Source of the DNA: Psychrobacter sp. FME6
Lineage (GTDB): Bacteria > Pseudomonadota > Gammaproteobacteria > Pseudomonadales > Moraxellaceae
Assembly (NCBI RefSeq): GCF_014861365.1
Contig: NZ_RRYW01000013.1
Location: forward strand, 1 to 49,867
DNA length: 49,867 bases
Direction: 5' to 3'
Below the pieces are notes generated by a model. It was not told where the DNA came from. It searched no databases and worked only from the letters and a program-made list of their open reading frames with translations. Made by a program: the position numbers and the translations under genes. How positions within the stretch are numbered: position 1 is the stretch's first letter; each line of letters starts with the position of its first letter. This document shows, piece after piece, positions 37,995 through 47,540 of this stretch.

Positions 37995-39140
37995 CTATAC
38001 CATTTCCTCAGTGCTTAGCGCTTGGGTTACCGTCGTTTGCACTGCGACTTCTGAATACGAATGGGCTGCGACAATATTGGCGACAATTTGCTGCCATTCA
38101 ACAAGCTCAGGTGTGCCTTCAATACGTTGACCAAATACACTAAATATACTAGACCCTTTGTTATCAAAACCTTCAATACAAGTCACAATACCGTCTTTAG
38201 TTGGGCGCTTAACGCACCATACTTGCGCTAACGCTTTGTCTTTTAGGTGCAGCGTAAAATTATTGTGACCTTTATCTAACACATTAAACCAGTCCCCCAT
38301 ACGCTTTAACGTTTGCACGGTACCCGTTTGAATTTGTACCAAACCACTATTACCTACAAATGTCATAATGGGACATTTGGCATCACGCGCTTGTTCAAAA
38401 ATCGCTTCGACAGCGCTAATATCAAGACGATGCGTCATTTGTTCAGGGGCTTGTTGGTAGCTGCTGGCGCGATCGATATCGAGATTTTTTAACAAGCTAT
38501 GAAACTGATGCACGTCTGTCATTTCTTGCCAACCTTGTTGCAGTTGCGCACACTTCTCTTCACTCAGCGCTTTATAACGCCAGTCTGTAGGCTGCTCCTG
38601 AGCAGTTAGTGTTAGCTCATCAATACCAACCGTTTGTAATTGCTCCTGAATCATCGCTTGCCAGCGGGCAATGCTGTCCGCACTCAACTCACGTAGATAG
38701 ACTTTGTCGATGGCGCCGCCCTGGGCGTTATAGAACTGGATACTATAAGAAGGCTTATCAGTGCGACTGGTATCAGTGACCGCCAGCATATGCTGCCATT
38801 GCCACATAAAAAACCGTAAATCCAAACCGCCAACATTGAGTGCCAATCCCATTTTTTCGCCCAGCTTAAGATTGTTGTATGGCGCCGTTTTTTCATGGAC
38901 AGCTAGCTCGTTTCTCACGATGCTTTCCATATCACCAAACTTTTCAAACTGCTTTAAGACCGCTTTACACTGATTACCAATATACTGGCTATAAGGGGAT
39001 GCTAGCATCAGCTCAAACTCGCTTACCCCAAGTGCAATCGCCCCTTCTGTAGGAAACAGCATCGGTGTTTTTGTTTTTAAAGTTTGATACTGCTGCCAAA
39101 GCTCAGTATTTTTTTTGGTTAAAAATAACGGGTAACTCAT
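37995..39140 (-). CDS. hmuS: Cytoplasmic heme-degrading/heme-handling protein
   Basis: 381 residues, HemS/ChuS family with two tandem homologous halves (about 1-190 and 200-381). Seen in sequence are FPTEGAIALGVSEFELMLAS, RNELAVHEKTAPYNNLKLGE and, in the second half, CPIMTFVGNSGLVQIQTGTV and FNVLDKGHNNFTLHLKD. The last carries the likely heme-pocket region. Function in the family is heme binding and oxidative release of iron. GGAG lies six bases before ATG 39140, and this Shine-Dalgarno overlaps the upstream ATG at 39152, so 39140 is the start. First gene of the minus-strand heme operon, facing the Fur-type sites. Confidence 0.9.
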   Translation of the reverse strand: MSYPLFLTKKNTELWQQYQTLKTKTPMLFPTEGAIALGVSEFELMLASPYSQYIGNQCKAVLKQFEKFGDMESIVRNELAVHEKTAPYNNLKLGEKMGLALNVGGLDLRFFMWQWQHMLAVTDTSRTDKPSYSIQFYNAQGGAIDKVYLRELSADSIARWQAMIQEQLQTVGIDELTLTAQEQPTDWRYKALSEEKCAQLQQGWQEMTDVHQFHSLLKNLDIDRASSYQQAPEQMTHRLDISAVEAIFEQARDAKCPIMTFVGNSGLVQIQTGTVQTLKRMGDWFNVLDKGHNNFTLHLKDKALAQVWCVKRPTKDGIVTCIEGFDNKGSSIFSVFGQRIEGTPELVEWQQIVANIVAAHSYSEVAVQTTVTQALSTEEMV

Positions 39141-39382
39141 AGGGCGCTCCATAAACTAGTCGGTAATAAAAAAGCCAATCACCTTGGCTTTATCAGTTTG
39201 AAAGTTGAATGCATGAAAGTAGCAGCGATAAAATATATGACAGATGTTTAAAAAAGCACGGCTTGTCAAAGCTTCAACAAGCGGCTGTTTATTCATAACA
39301 GCTTTTTCATCATTAACGTTTATCATTTCTGCTAAGTAACATTGAACGGAAATTATTATGGCAACATTTTTTCACTTTGTAA

Positions 39383-39401
39383 ATAGTAATAATTATCATT
39401 T
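39383..39401. promoter_or_regulatory. Fur-box-like site 1
   Basis: ATAGTAATAATTATCATTT resembles the 19-bp consensus GATAATGATAATCATTATC. It lies in the 433-bp divergent gap (39141-39573) between hmuS and the TonB receptor gene, which contains no gene. Confidence 0.65.
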
Positions 39402-39407
39402 GCATCT

Positions 39408-39422
39408 TGATAATTATTATCG
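39408..39422. promoter_or_regulatory. Fur-box-like site 2
   Basis: The core GATAATTATTATC (39409-39421) is an exact 6-1-6 inverted repeat and a close Fur-box match, seven bases after site 1. Together they would repress both divergent heme transcripts in iron excess. Confidence 0.75.
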
Positions 39423-39573
39423 TTTGAAATATGATGTCTGAACTTTGTTACTGACGATAGTGAGTTTAGTAACGAAACCTTGATGAACTAAACCAATACA
39501 CTGTTGCTTTAAATCGATTTTTTAGCTTTCTAAGATCTTTAAGCAGCGCGACTTTCTTACTTTTCCTCCTACG

Positions 39574-41778
39574 ATGGTTGTTTTATTTATGTCGACTTTA
39601 GCGTCTCAACTCCCTTTAACTCATACAAGACTACACACCCATTCGCCACAACTACGTCGTCGCCCTTTAGCCATGAGTATCGCTTTAGTCATATCTGGAT
39701 TGCTACCTTTTTCAGTCCAAGCGGCGTCAACAGCGCTACCAACAGCTGAAACCTACTCTAAAAACCCCTCTGACAAATCCGATGACGCAGCCATGCCGAG
39801 CATACGTTTAGACCCCATTGTAGTGACTGCCACTCGCTCAGAACGGGCGTTAAGTGATGCACCCGTAGCGTTGCAAGTATTGAGCCGCCAAAAGCTCGAT
39901 GACAATCATGCTCATACTTTAAAAGACGCTTTAGCACTACTGCCCAATGTGTATTTACGCGAAGTCCATGGCAAGACCGGTTATGAGGTCAGCATGCAAG
40001 GCTTCACAGGTGACCAAGTATTGGTATTGATTGATGGCTTACCCATTACTGCCAGTACCGGCTCGACGGTAAACTTAAATCAATATATGAATATGGACAT
40101 AGAACAAATAGAAGTGGTTCAAGGAGCGGCTTCAGCGCAGTTTGGTAGTGCAGCCATGGGCGGTGTGATTAATATTATTACCAAACCCATTGATGCAGCA
40201 AAAGGACATATCACCACCGAGCTTGCCAGCAACGGTCAACAAAATCCGTCCGATAAAAAGTTAGATGCTAACAAACGTTATGTGGAAGCCAGTATTGAAG
40301 GGGCATTGGATAAGGAACAGCATTTTCACGCTCGCCTATCAGGATCTTATCTCGATAATGAAGGCTTGAGCTTAGACCATGAAGCATGGCCCAGACTAAA
40401 AGATGCCAGCGAGCAATCGCAAGTAAGCGCTCGCCTGAGTTATAGCCCTAATGGTAAAGCCATATTAGACGATGACGATAGCCGAGTGGTCAAAAATTCT
40501 CAATACTGGTTAGAGGCCAGCCACTATCAAGAAGATGATGTCAGTCGCTTTAACTATTATGTGCCACCGCGTTATTTAGCACAGCAAAGAGATGAGCACA
40601 TCACCAAGCAGCGTTTTAGTGTTGGGGCGCGCACTGATATTGCACCGCATGCTGATGATCGCAGTAAAACCTATCGACTATCGGCTCAAGCGTTCTATGA
40701 AGACTATCAAAGCGAATCTGATACCAAAACTCAGCAAACCATTACCAGTACGCGTGACACTGATATCACAACAGCGGTAGCCCAAGCGCAAATCGACCTA
40801 CCTGAACTAGTGCTATCCGATGAAAACATTCATCTTATCCAAGTCGGCGGTCAGGTTCAGCAAGACAAGTTAAGCCAAACGAAAAATCAAGTCAGCGAGC
40901 TTATTACCGATGAAGTCAGCCGTGATGTCGGTGAACTATATATACAAGACGATTGGTTGATTGGGGATAATTGGGAGGTATTAAGCGGCATTCGTTATCA
41001 AAACGACGAATACTTTGGCGATCATGTCGCACCAAAAGTCTCTCTCAAATACAACCATTTGGACACCAATGGCCGCGATCATATCTTTCGCAGCAGTATT
41101 GGCGGTGGTTACCGAGTGCCCAATCTAAAAGAGCGCTACTACGTCTTTGACCACAGTAACTTGGGCTATAAAGTCATGGGCAATCCTGACTTACAACCCG
41201 AAACCTCAACCAGTTATCAAGTCGGCTATCAAGGTCAGCTTAGCGACAGCGTTAATTTGACGGTTAATGGTTTTTATAATGAGATCGACGATTTAATCCA
41301 AACCGATGAAGACAATGCGACCTTTGAGGGTAATATCGCCATTTATAAATATATGAATGTCGACAGCGCCAAAACTTATGGCGGCGATATCGGTATTGAT
41401 TGGCAAGTGGATGATCGCGCCAAACTACAAGCAACCTACGCCTACCTGAACACACATAACAATATAACCGATACCGAGCTGACCTATAAGCCCAATCATA
41501 AAGCGATGCTGGCACTTGATTACCGTATCAATGACAAATTACAGCTTATCCCGCGCCTTAATTATGAATCCAAGCAGCTCATTAGCACTAGCGAACAAGC
41601 GTATTCACCGTCTTGGTGGACGCTCGATAGCAAGCTCAACTATGACGCTACCGCAAACTTGAGCTTGTATGCCGCGATTAATAATATTTTTGATGTACAG
41701 CGTGATGTCAAAGACAGCAGTGACTATCGTCCTATTGATAATCGCGAATGGCTACTTGGCGCCAGTTATCACTGGTAA
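39574..41778 (+). CDS. hmuR: TonB-dependent outer-membrane receptor, probably for heme/hemoproteins
   Basis: 734 residues. The signal peptide (about 33-50, SIALVISGLLPFSVQA) is followed by a TonB box DPIVVTATRSER. The plug domain contains LLPNVYLREVHGKTGYEVSMQGF and VLVLIDGLPITAS. IEQIEVVQGAASAQFGSAAMGGVINIITK ends the plug. The barrel includes NDEYFGDHVAPKVSLKYN and GGGYRVPNLKERYYVFDH and ends with the usual aromatic residue (SYHW). BtuB/CirA-like shape. The heme assignment rests on its divergent partner hmuSTUV, the Fur-type sites and the following HmuY-like gene. ATG 39574 and 39589 are both possible; neither has a good ribosome site. Confidence 0.85.
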   Translation: MVVLFMSTLASQLPLTHTRLHTHSPQLRRRPLAMSIALVISGLLPFSVQAASTALPTAETYSKNPSDKSDDAAMPSIRLDPIVVTATRSERALSDAPVALQVLSRQKLDDNHAHTLKDALALLPNVYLREVHGKTGYEVSMQGFTGDQVLVLIDGLPITASTGSTVNLNQYMNMDIEQIEVVQGAASAQFGSAAMGGVINIITKPIDAAKGHITTELASNGQQNPSDKKLDANKRYVEASIEGALDKEQHFHARLSGSYLDNEGLSLDHEAWPRLKDASEQSQVSARLSYSPNGKAILDDDDSRVVKNSQYWLEASHYQEDDVSRFNYYVPPRYLAQQRDEHITKQRFSVGARTDIAPHADDRSKTYRLSAQAFYEDYQSESDTKTQQTITSTRDTDITTAVAQAQIDLPELVLSDENIHLIQVGGQVQQDKLSQTKNQVSELITDEVSRDVGELYIQDDWLIGDNWEVLSGIRYQNDEYFGDHVAPKVSLKYNHLDTNGRDHIFRSSIGGGYRVPNLKERYYVFDHSNLGYKVMGNPDLQPETSTSYQVGYQGQLSDSVNLTVNGFYNEIDDLIQTDEDNATFEGNIAIYKYMNVDSAKTYGGDIGIDWQVDDRAKLQATYAYLNTHNNITDTELTYKPNHKAMLALDYRINDKLQLIPRLNYESKQLISTSEQAYSPSWWTLDSKLNYDATANLSLYAAINNIFDVQRDVKDSSDYRPIDNREWLLGASYHW

Positions 41779-41859
41779 GCCTTTCATCAACAATAATTCT
41801 AAATCAAACATATTCGTACGATTACTTTTCACACTTTTTTTCACGTTTTATATAAAACT

Positions 41860-43152
41860 ATGACTATTAATGAGCCTAATATGACCCAAATTATCCCAGC
41901 ATTTAACACCAAGCCAAAAACATTGCTGATGCTAGTAACCACCAGTATATTATCCCTCAGCATTATCGGTTGCGGCAGCGACAGTGGCGGCAACAGTAAT
42001 GACAATAGCGGTAGTACGCCGCCCGTTAGCAGTGCCAGTTTTAGCGAAACCGCGACGTGGCAGGTCACCAATTTAGCCCTAGGTACAGCGACATGTTATG
42101 ACTTTGATGCCAAAGCTGAGAGTGCTTGCGAGGGAGATAACTGGGATATTAAATTTGAGAATGAAGCACGTTCGCCGAAGTTATGGTCAAACAGTGGCGA
42201 CTCTGGTCAGGGTAAAGGCGGCGTCTTTGGGCTAATAGATTGGTCAGATTTAGGACGTTATAGCAATGCCATCCAAGACCCTGATACCAGTCGTGACATT
42301 ATCATGCATTATAATGAGGATCGCAGCGGCGGTATTTTCAATACCGAGCCTTGGTTTGAGTACAATTTAAAAGAGGCGCATCAGTTGTATCCTAACAACC
42401 GCGTCTACCTGATTACTAATGATAATAGCAGTGCCATAACAGACAGTGGCGTACAGCAGCCTATTTATGCCATGCAAATTATTAATTATTATAATGATAC
42501 GGGTGCATCTGGCTATCCAACCATTCGCTGGATTGATACCGCCTTACCTAACAAAGTAAAAACCAACACCATTGATGCCTCCAATAATGATAATTGGGTC
42601 TACTTTGATTTAAAAACAGGACAAAGCAGCACGGATAAAAATAGCATCTGGCAAGTTGGCTTTAAGCGTAATGATGTCATTTTAAATGGTGGTGATTCAG
42701 CTGTTGATAGCAACAAAGGTAAAGTCGGCGGTTACCTTGCCGCTACGCCAGCAGGATACTATAGTGACAAAGAAGGTGACGACCAAGATGCGCCTATTGT
42801 CAGTCAATTTCTGAAAGATAATACTGCTGCCACGTTAACCGACTTAACCAACATCGCCGCTTATACCAAGCCAAGTAGTGCCAGAGACTGGGTGATTGAT
42901 AGTAAAGGCTCAGACCTCAACCCTGCTTACACCGGCAACTTCCCCAACTTAGACTTTGGCTGGTATACCTACAATGGAATGACCCATCAGCTAAACGCCA
43001 AACCTATTGAAACCAGCAAAGGCGCGTTAATCAGATCAGCAGAAGGTAATAGCTATGCGCGGCTACGTTTGGATAAAATCAACTATCCTGATAATAGTAC
43101 AACTACGGCGACTTCATGGGAGTTTAAGTTGGATATACAGCCCGCACCTTAG
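41860..43152 (+). CDS. hmuY: HmuY-family heme-binding lipoprotein, probably two-domain
   Basis: 430 residues. The lipobox LSIIGC puts the acylated Cys at residue 38, followed by a Gly/Ser/Asn linker. Two related halves can be seen: CYDFDAKAESACEGDNWDIKFENEA in the first and NWVYFDLKTGQ...WQVGFKRNDVILNGG in the second. The latter is the typical HmuY core, so an internal duplication is suggested. HmuY proteins bind heme at the cell surface and hand it to a TonB-dependent receptor, which is encoded 81 bp upstream. The start could be ATG 41860 or 41881. Confidence 0.8.
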   Translation: MTINEPNMTQIIPAFNTKPKTLLMLVTTSILSLSIIGCGSDSGGNSNDNSGSTPPVSSASFSETATWQVTNLALGTATCYDFDAKAESACEGDNWDIKFENEARSPKLWSNSGDSGQGKGGVFGLIDWSDLGRYSNAIQDPDTSRDIIMHYNEDRSGGIFNTEPWFEYNLKEAHQLYPNNRVYLITNDNSSAITDSGVQQPIYAMQIINYYNDTGASGYPTIRWIDTALPNKVKTNTIDASNNDNWVYFDLKTGQSSTDKNSIWQVGFKRNDVILNGGDSAVDSNKGKVGGYLAATPAGYYSDKEGDDQDAPIVSQFLKDNTAATLTDLTNIAAYTKPSSARDWVIDSKGSDLNPAYTGNFPNLDFGWYTYNGMTHQLNAKPIETSKGALIRSAEGNSYARLRLDKINYPDNSTTTATSWEFKLDIQPAP

Positions 43153-43250
43153 TTTCAAAGTGAAAAATATGAACGAGTCTAGAACAATAAAACCGAACAA
43201 TGATTGACCATATAGTCAATCCTAAATAGAATAGGTACCAATATTACAAC

Positions 43251-43326
43251 GCGCTACTGGTATAAAACTTCCTTGCTTGCTGTGCCAGCGCAGACAAAGG
43301 CCGCGCAAAATTTATCCCAGTAGCAC
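43251..43326 (-). repeat. Palindromic intergenic repeat, copy 3
   Basis: 76 bp, in reverse orientation to copies 1 and 2. On the minus strand it reads GTGCTACTGGGATAAATTTT to ACCAGTAGCGC, so the end arms GCTACTGG and CCAGTAGC are perfectly inverted. It is closest to copy 2. Matching flanks extend to about 43206 on one side (CTATTTAGGATTGACTATA on the minus strand) and 43380 on the other. It occupies most of the 317-bp gap between hmuY and the stress-protein gene. Confidence 0.85.
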
Positions 43327-43469
43327 GGTGTTCGCTTTACTGTGTTTTTTACAGTGCATCGATTATATTCGCTGCATCAATCAATGAGCATAAACAGTGT
43401 CCAAGAATAGTTGCTAAAAATAGTTGTTAAAATAAAACCAATACTAATTATTATCCAACCTTTAAGTAT

Positions 43470-44360
43470 TTAGCGTACTAAAATCACAGGAGACAAGGTG
43501 CTGGCGATAATCTCTGTCGTGGTACTACCCAAAAACAACTGCTGCAACTTTGAATGGCCGTAAGCACCCACCACCATAATATCGATGTGATTGTCTGCTT
43601 GAAATGTCAATAGGCCATGCACGGCATCAGAGGCAGATAAGTGATGAGCATCTACACTGTACCCAGCGTCCTCTAACTGTGCCGCGGCGGCACTTAAGCT
43701 TTGTTTGGCATCGTCATTATGACTGCCTATCATGACGATATGACCTTGCAGGCCTTTTAATACTGGGCTGCGCGCTACCATCCATGCGGCTTTAATAGCG
43801 GTTTTGCTACCATCAAACGCTATCATATAAGAGCTTGGTTCTTTAAATGTTTCTGAACAAATCAATACAGGGACATCGGAGGCACGAGCCACGGTTTCGA
43901 TTTGGCTACCAATATTAATACGGCTGTTTTTGTGGTCTTCTCCGCGCCGTCCCATGATGATGGCACGGTTTTCTGTTTTAAAACGCTCAATAGCAGGTAG
44001 CAACTTGCCGCGACGTTGATAGATGCGAATGTCGATATGACTGATGTGAGCACTATGATTGACGTGATTAAAGTTATTTTGGATATGGCTTTTGGCATCT
44101 TGGACCAAAGCATTACTATAATTATTCACTACCTTGGCTCGTGTTTCATCCAATTGTGACAGCTCTTCTAACAAAAGCTGGCGACTGTTTACCCCTATCG
44201 CACCCGACAAGTCGCGTCTAATCGATGCAGGAACGTCACTGACATGCAATACCCCAACAGGTAAATTTAGCTTACTGGCATACCATGCGGCATAATCACA
44301 AACCGATTCAGTCACTGCCGAACCGTCAATACAGGCCAAAACATGCTGTGATGTGGTCAT
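43470..44360 (-). CDS. Tandem-domain universal stress protein
   Basis: 296 residues made of two UspA domains. Domain 1 (about 1-155) begins HVLACIDGSAVTESVCDYAAW and ends with IIMGRRGEDHKNSRINIGSQ. Domain 2 (about 160-296) includes SYMIAFDGSKTAIKAAWMVA and VVGAYGHSKLQQLFLGSTT. Both have the G-x2-G-x9-G(S/T) nucleotide-binding pattern, so ATP binding is likely. This resembles UspE-like double proteins. AAGGA precedes the ATG. Regulation is not visible. Confidence 0.9.
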   Translation of the reverse strand: MTTSQHVLACIDGSAVTESVCDYAAWYASKLNLPVGVLHVSDVPASIRRDLSGAIGVNSRQLLLEELSQLDETRAKVVNNYSNALVQDAKSHIQNNFNHVNHSAHISHIDIRIYQRRGKLLPAIERFKTENRAIIMGRRGEDHKNSRINIGSQIETVARASDVPVLICSETFKEPSSYMIAFDGSKTAIKAAWMVARSPVLKGLQGHIVMIGSHNDDAKQSLSAAAAQLEDAGYSVDAHHLSASDAVHGLLTFQADNHIDIMVVGAYGHSKLQQLFLGSTTTEIIASTLSPVILVR

Positions 44361-44678
44361 AATCTGTCCTTAAATTTAATGATTTAACCCTATATAGCTT
44401 TAAACACACACCATAAATGCTTGGTAAGAAAACGCATCCACTGCCTTGATAATAACCAATTTGGTCGACTTCATCCAGCGATGCGTGCTTACTTATACAA
44501 TAATGTTAAATTTGTTATTACCATCATTATCCAAGGTTTGAAAAAGCAGTGTCTTAAAACCTTGTCTTTATGGGCTAAAAAAGTCTTATCATCGTCTAAC
44601 CACACACCCTAGCAAATTTTGCTACAATAGTTTTCTTAGTATTTATGATTTAAGTATCGTTATTTAGGTGATGGAATT
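44361..44678. other. Divergent promoter region, stress protein / DUF2058 gene
   Basis: 318 bp between divergently transcribed genes. A 63-codon frame at 44421 has no ribosome site and no recognisable product. TTTTGCTACAATAG near 44618-44631 has a plausible -10 (TACAAT) for the gene starting at 44679. Confidence 0.5.
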
Positions 44679-45212
44679 ATGGCCAAAAATGCCCTACAGG
44701 CTCAATTATTAAAAGCGGGATTGGTGGATGACAAAAAAGCCAAGAAAATCAGTAAGCAAGCTCAGCATGCTAAGCGTACTGGCGACTCAGAAAGCATAGA
44801 AGCCAAAAAAGCATTGGCAGAGGCTCAAGCAAAAAAACTAGAAAAGGATCAAAAGCTCAATCAGGAAAAACAACGTGCTTTAGAAGAAAAAACGCTGAAA
44901 GCCAATATTGCGCAAATGATTAAACAGCATCAAATCACTGAGACAGATGGTGATATCAGCTATCAATTCGTCGATGATTCCAAGGTTAAAAAAATTGCTA
45001 TCACTCAAAAACTATACGATCAAATAGTAGCGGGTCACGTGGTTATTGCGCGATTAGAAGAAAGCTATGCGCTACTCCCTCGTCCATTGGCTGACCGTAT
45101 CGATACAAAAATGGAAGGCTTCATAGTTGTGTCTAACGATACCTCAGAAGAAGTACTGGCAGAAGACGATCCTTATGCCGCCTACGTCATTCCAGACGAT
45201 TTAATGTGGTAA
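44679..45212 (+). CDS. DUF2058 (YaiL-like) protein
   Basis: 177 residues, the normal YaiL/nucleoprotein-polynucleotide-associated family size. The N-terminus MAKNALQAQLLKAGLVDDKKAKK is the family hallmark. It is followed by a highly charged Lys/Ala/Glu/Gln helix (about 25-80) that should form a coiled coil. A compact domain comes last, ending in DDPYAAYVIPDDLMW, with VKKIAITQKLYDQIVAGHVVIARL in the middle. Cytoplasmic. Function in the family is not established. Confidence 0.9.
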   Translation: MAKNALQAQLLKAGLVDDKKAKKISKQAQHAKRTGDSESIEAKKALAEAQAKKLEKDQKLNQEKQRALEEKTLKANIAQMIKQHQITETDGDISYQFVDDSKVKKIAITQKLYDQIVAGHVVIARLEESYALLPRPLADRIDTKMEGFIVVSNDTSEEVLAEDDPYAAYVIPDDLMW

Positions 45213-45239
45213 TTGTCGACTTTTATAGTGACGGTTAAA

Positions 45240-45285
45240 CCAAAAACCCTTTATAGTGTTAAATACGCTATAAAGGGTTTTTGGT
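45240..45285 (+). terminator. Terminator after the DUF2058 gene
   Basis: Stem AAAACCCTTTATAG / CTATAAAGGGTTTT with an 11-base loop and trailing T-run. Its A-rich left arm gives it a partly bidirectional look. Confidence 0.9.
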
Positions 45286-45331
45286 TTAATACGCTTACTA
45301 AAGCATAGCCGCTTTAGCTGGATAATATCTT

Positions 45332-47500
45332 ATGCTTAAAAGAATATTGTTGATACTGCTAATAGTGTTATTAGCGGCAAGCTTTTTTTATTTTGACCTG
45401 AATGAGCTATTAACGCTCGAAGGTTTGAAAGGATCAATGGCGCAATTTGACCAATATAAAGCGCACTCACCATTATTAATTATCGGACTTTTCTTTTTAA
45501 TCTATGTTGTGGTCACGGCATTATCCTTACCCGGTGCTGCCATACTCACCTTGGCAGCTGGGGCATTATTTGGCTTGCTACAGGGATTACTGGTCGCTTC
45601 ATTTGCCTCAAGTATCGGTGCGACACTGGCCTTTTTGACTTCACGGTATTTGCTGCGCGATACGATTAAGCAGCGATTCCCCGAACGTCTGGCAGCTATT
45701 GATGCTGGTATCAAAAAAGAAGGCGCTTTTTACTTATTTACCCTACGTCTCGTACCTATTTTTCCGTTCTTTTTGATCAACTTACTGATGGGTGTCACCG
45801 CTATTAGAGCAAGGACATTTTACTGGGTAAGCCAAATTGGCATGCTTGCAGGTACTTTTGTCTTCGTCAATGCTGGTACGCAATTGGCACAAATCGACAG
45901 TTTGTCAGGGATATTATCGTTCAATTTGATTGTCTCATTCGCCTTGTTAGGTTTTTTCCCATTGATAGCAAAAGCCATTTTAAACCTATTCAAAAAGCGT
46001 CGTGTCTATAAAAACCATCATAAGCCGAAAAAATTCGACCGCAATATGATCGTGATTGGGGCTGGTGCGGGCGGCTTGGTCACCAGTTATATCGCTGCAA
46101 CTGTTAGAGCAAAAGTCACGCTCATCGAAGCGGGAGAAATGGGTGGCGACTGTCTAAACTACGGCTGCGTGCCAAGTAAAACCCTCATTAAAAGCGCAAA
46201 AGTCGTAGAACAAATGCACCATGGTGAGCGTTACGGTTTGGAGAATACAGTACCGCAATTTTCATTTAAAAAAGTCATGGCGCGTGTCCATAAAGTCATC
46301 GCTGACATCGCCCCAAACGACAGTATCGATCGCTATACAGGTTTGGGCGTGGAGGTTCTAAAAGGCTATGCCAAACTTATCGATCCATGGACGGTAGAAA
46401 TCGCGCTGAATGATGGTGGCACACAAACGCTCACCGCGCGGTCGATTGTTATCGCCACTGGCGCACGGCCATTTATACCACCATTATCTGGTATCGAAGA
46501 GAGTGGCTATGTCACCAGCGATACCATATGGCATAAGTTTTCAGCGCTTGATAAGCCACCAAAAAAACTGGTGGTGCTTGGTGGTGGCCCTATTGGCTCT
46601 GAGCTGGCACAGGCTTTTGCACGCTTAGGCTCGAGTGTGACTCAAATAGAAAGGGGCACGCGCCTCATGAAAAAGGAAGATATAGAAGTCTCAGAGTTGG
46701 TGCAGCAAGCATTGATAAGTAGTGGCGTCAAGGTGTTGACCTCACATCAAGCCATTCGCTGCGAAACTTACGATGATAAAAAATACATTGTGGTTCAGCC
46801 ACAGAACGAAAAAGGTCAATCTAAAGAAATCACTATCGAATATGACGAGTTACTTTGCGCTGTCGGCCGCAGCGCACGTCTTGACGGTTATGGCTTAGAG
46901 GCCTTAGGTATCGAAACGGCTCGGACCATTATCACTAATGAATACTTAGAAACGCTCTATCCAAATATTTATGCGGCAGGTGATATCGTTGGCCCCTACC
47001 AATTCACTCATGTGGCATCCCATCAAGCTTGGTACGCTGCCGTAAATGGTTTATTTGGACACCTTAAAAGATTTAAAGTCGACTATCGAGTGATTCCGTG
47101 GACGACATTTATCGACCCAGAAGTCGCGCGCGTTGGCTTAAACGAGCAGCAGGCTGTTGAAAAAAATATCGACTTTGAAGTGACACGCTACGACTTTAAA
47201 ACCCTAGATCGCGCAGTGACAGAAAGCGCCAACCATGGCTTTATCAAAGTGATTACCCCGAAAGGCAAAGATAAAATACTTGGCGTTACTATCGTATCTG
47301 AGCATGCTGGTGACTTAATAAGCGAGTTTGTTTTGGCCATGAAGCACGGCTTAGGGTTGAATAAAATACTTGGCACCATCCATGTTTATCCCACATGGGC
47401 GGAAGGTAATAAGTATGTTGCTGGTGAATGGAAACGCAACCATGCCCCTGAAAAAACCTTGAATTGGCTTGAAAAATACCATACATGGCGTCGAGGTTAG
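45332..47500 (+). CDS. VTT-domain membrane protein fused to a class I disulfide oxidoreductase
   Basis: 722 residues. Residues 1-225 are a TVP38/TMEM64 (VTT, SNARE-associated) membrane domain with about six hydrophobic segments, including LPGAAILTLAAGALFG and LRLVPIFPFFLINLLMG. Residues ~238-722 are a flavin disulfide reductase. FAD loop is VIGAGAGGLVTSYIAA, the redox pair GGDCLNYGCVPSK (Cys 274 and 279), the NAD loop VVLGGGPIGSELAQAFARLG (about 413) and the second FAD motif YAAGDIVG. The C-terminal catalytic HVYPTWAEGN carries His/Glu. The enzyme half resembles lipoamide dehydrogenase and mercuric reductase but has no HMA domain or C-terminal Cys pair. Membrane-tethered redox function is inferred; the substrate is unknown. 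Confidence 0.88.
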   Translation: MLKRILLILLIVLLAASFFYFDLNELLTLEGLKGSMAQFDQYKAHSPLLIIGLFFLIYVVVTALSLPGAAILTLAAGALFGLLQGLLVASFASSIGATLAFLTSRYLLRDTIKQRFPERLAAIDAGIKKEGAFYLFTLRLVPIFPFFLINLLMGVTAIRARTFYWVSQIGMLAGTFVFVNAGTQLAQIDSLSGILSFNLIVSFALLGFFPLIAKAILNLFKKRRVYKNHHKPKKFDRNMIVIGAGAGGLVTSYIAATVRAKVTLIEAGEMGGDCLNYGCVPSKTLIKSAKVVEQMHHGERYGLENTVPQFSFKKVMARVHKVIADIAPNDSIDRYTGLGVEVLKGYAKLIDPWTVEIALNDGGTQTLTARSIVIATGARPFIPPLSGIEESGYVTSDTIWHKFSALDKPPKKLVVLGGGPIGSELAQAFARLGSSVTQIERGTRLMKKEDIEVSELVQQALISSGVKVLTSHQAIRCETYDDKKYIVVQPQNEKGQSKEITIEYDELLCAVGRSARLDGYGLEALGIETARTIITNEYLETLYPNIYAAGDIVGPYQFTHVASHQAWYAAVNGLFGHLKRFKVDYRVIPWTTFIDPEVARVGLNEQQAVEKNIDFEVTRYDFKTLDRAVTESANHGFIKVITPKGKDKILGVTIVSEHAGDLISEFVLAMKHGLGLNKILGTIHVYPTWAEGNKYVAGEWKRNHAPEKTLNWLEKYHTWRRG

Positions 47501-47540
47501 CTGAGTTTTACCGATACGTTTAGGGTATGTTCAACAGACC

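Noticed and set aside
45332-47500. Mercuric reductase (merA)
   Set aside because: No N-terminal heavy-metal domain, no C-terminal Cys pair and no mer genes nearby; the N-terminus is a VTT membrane domain.
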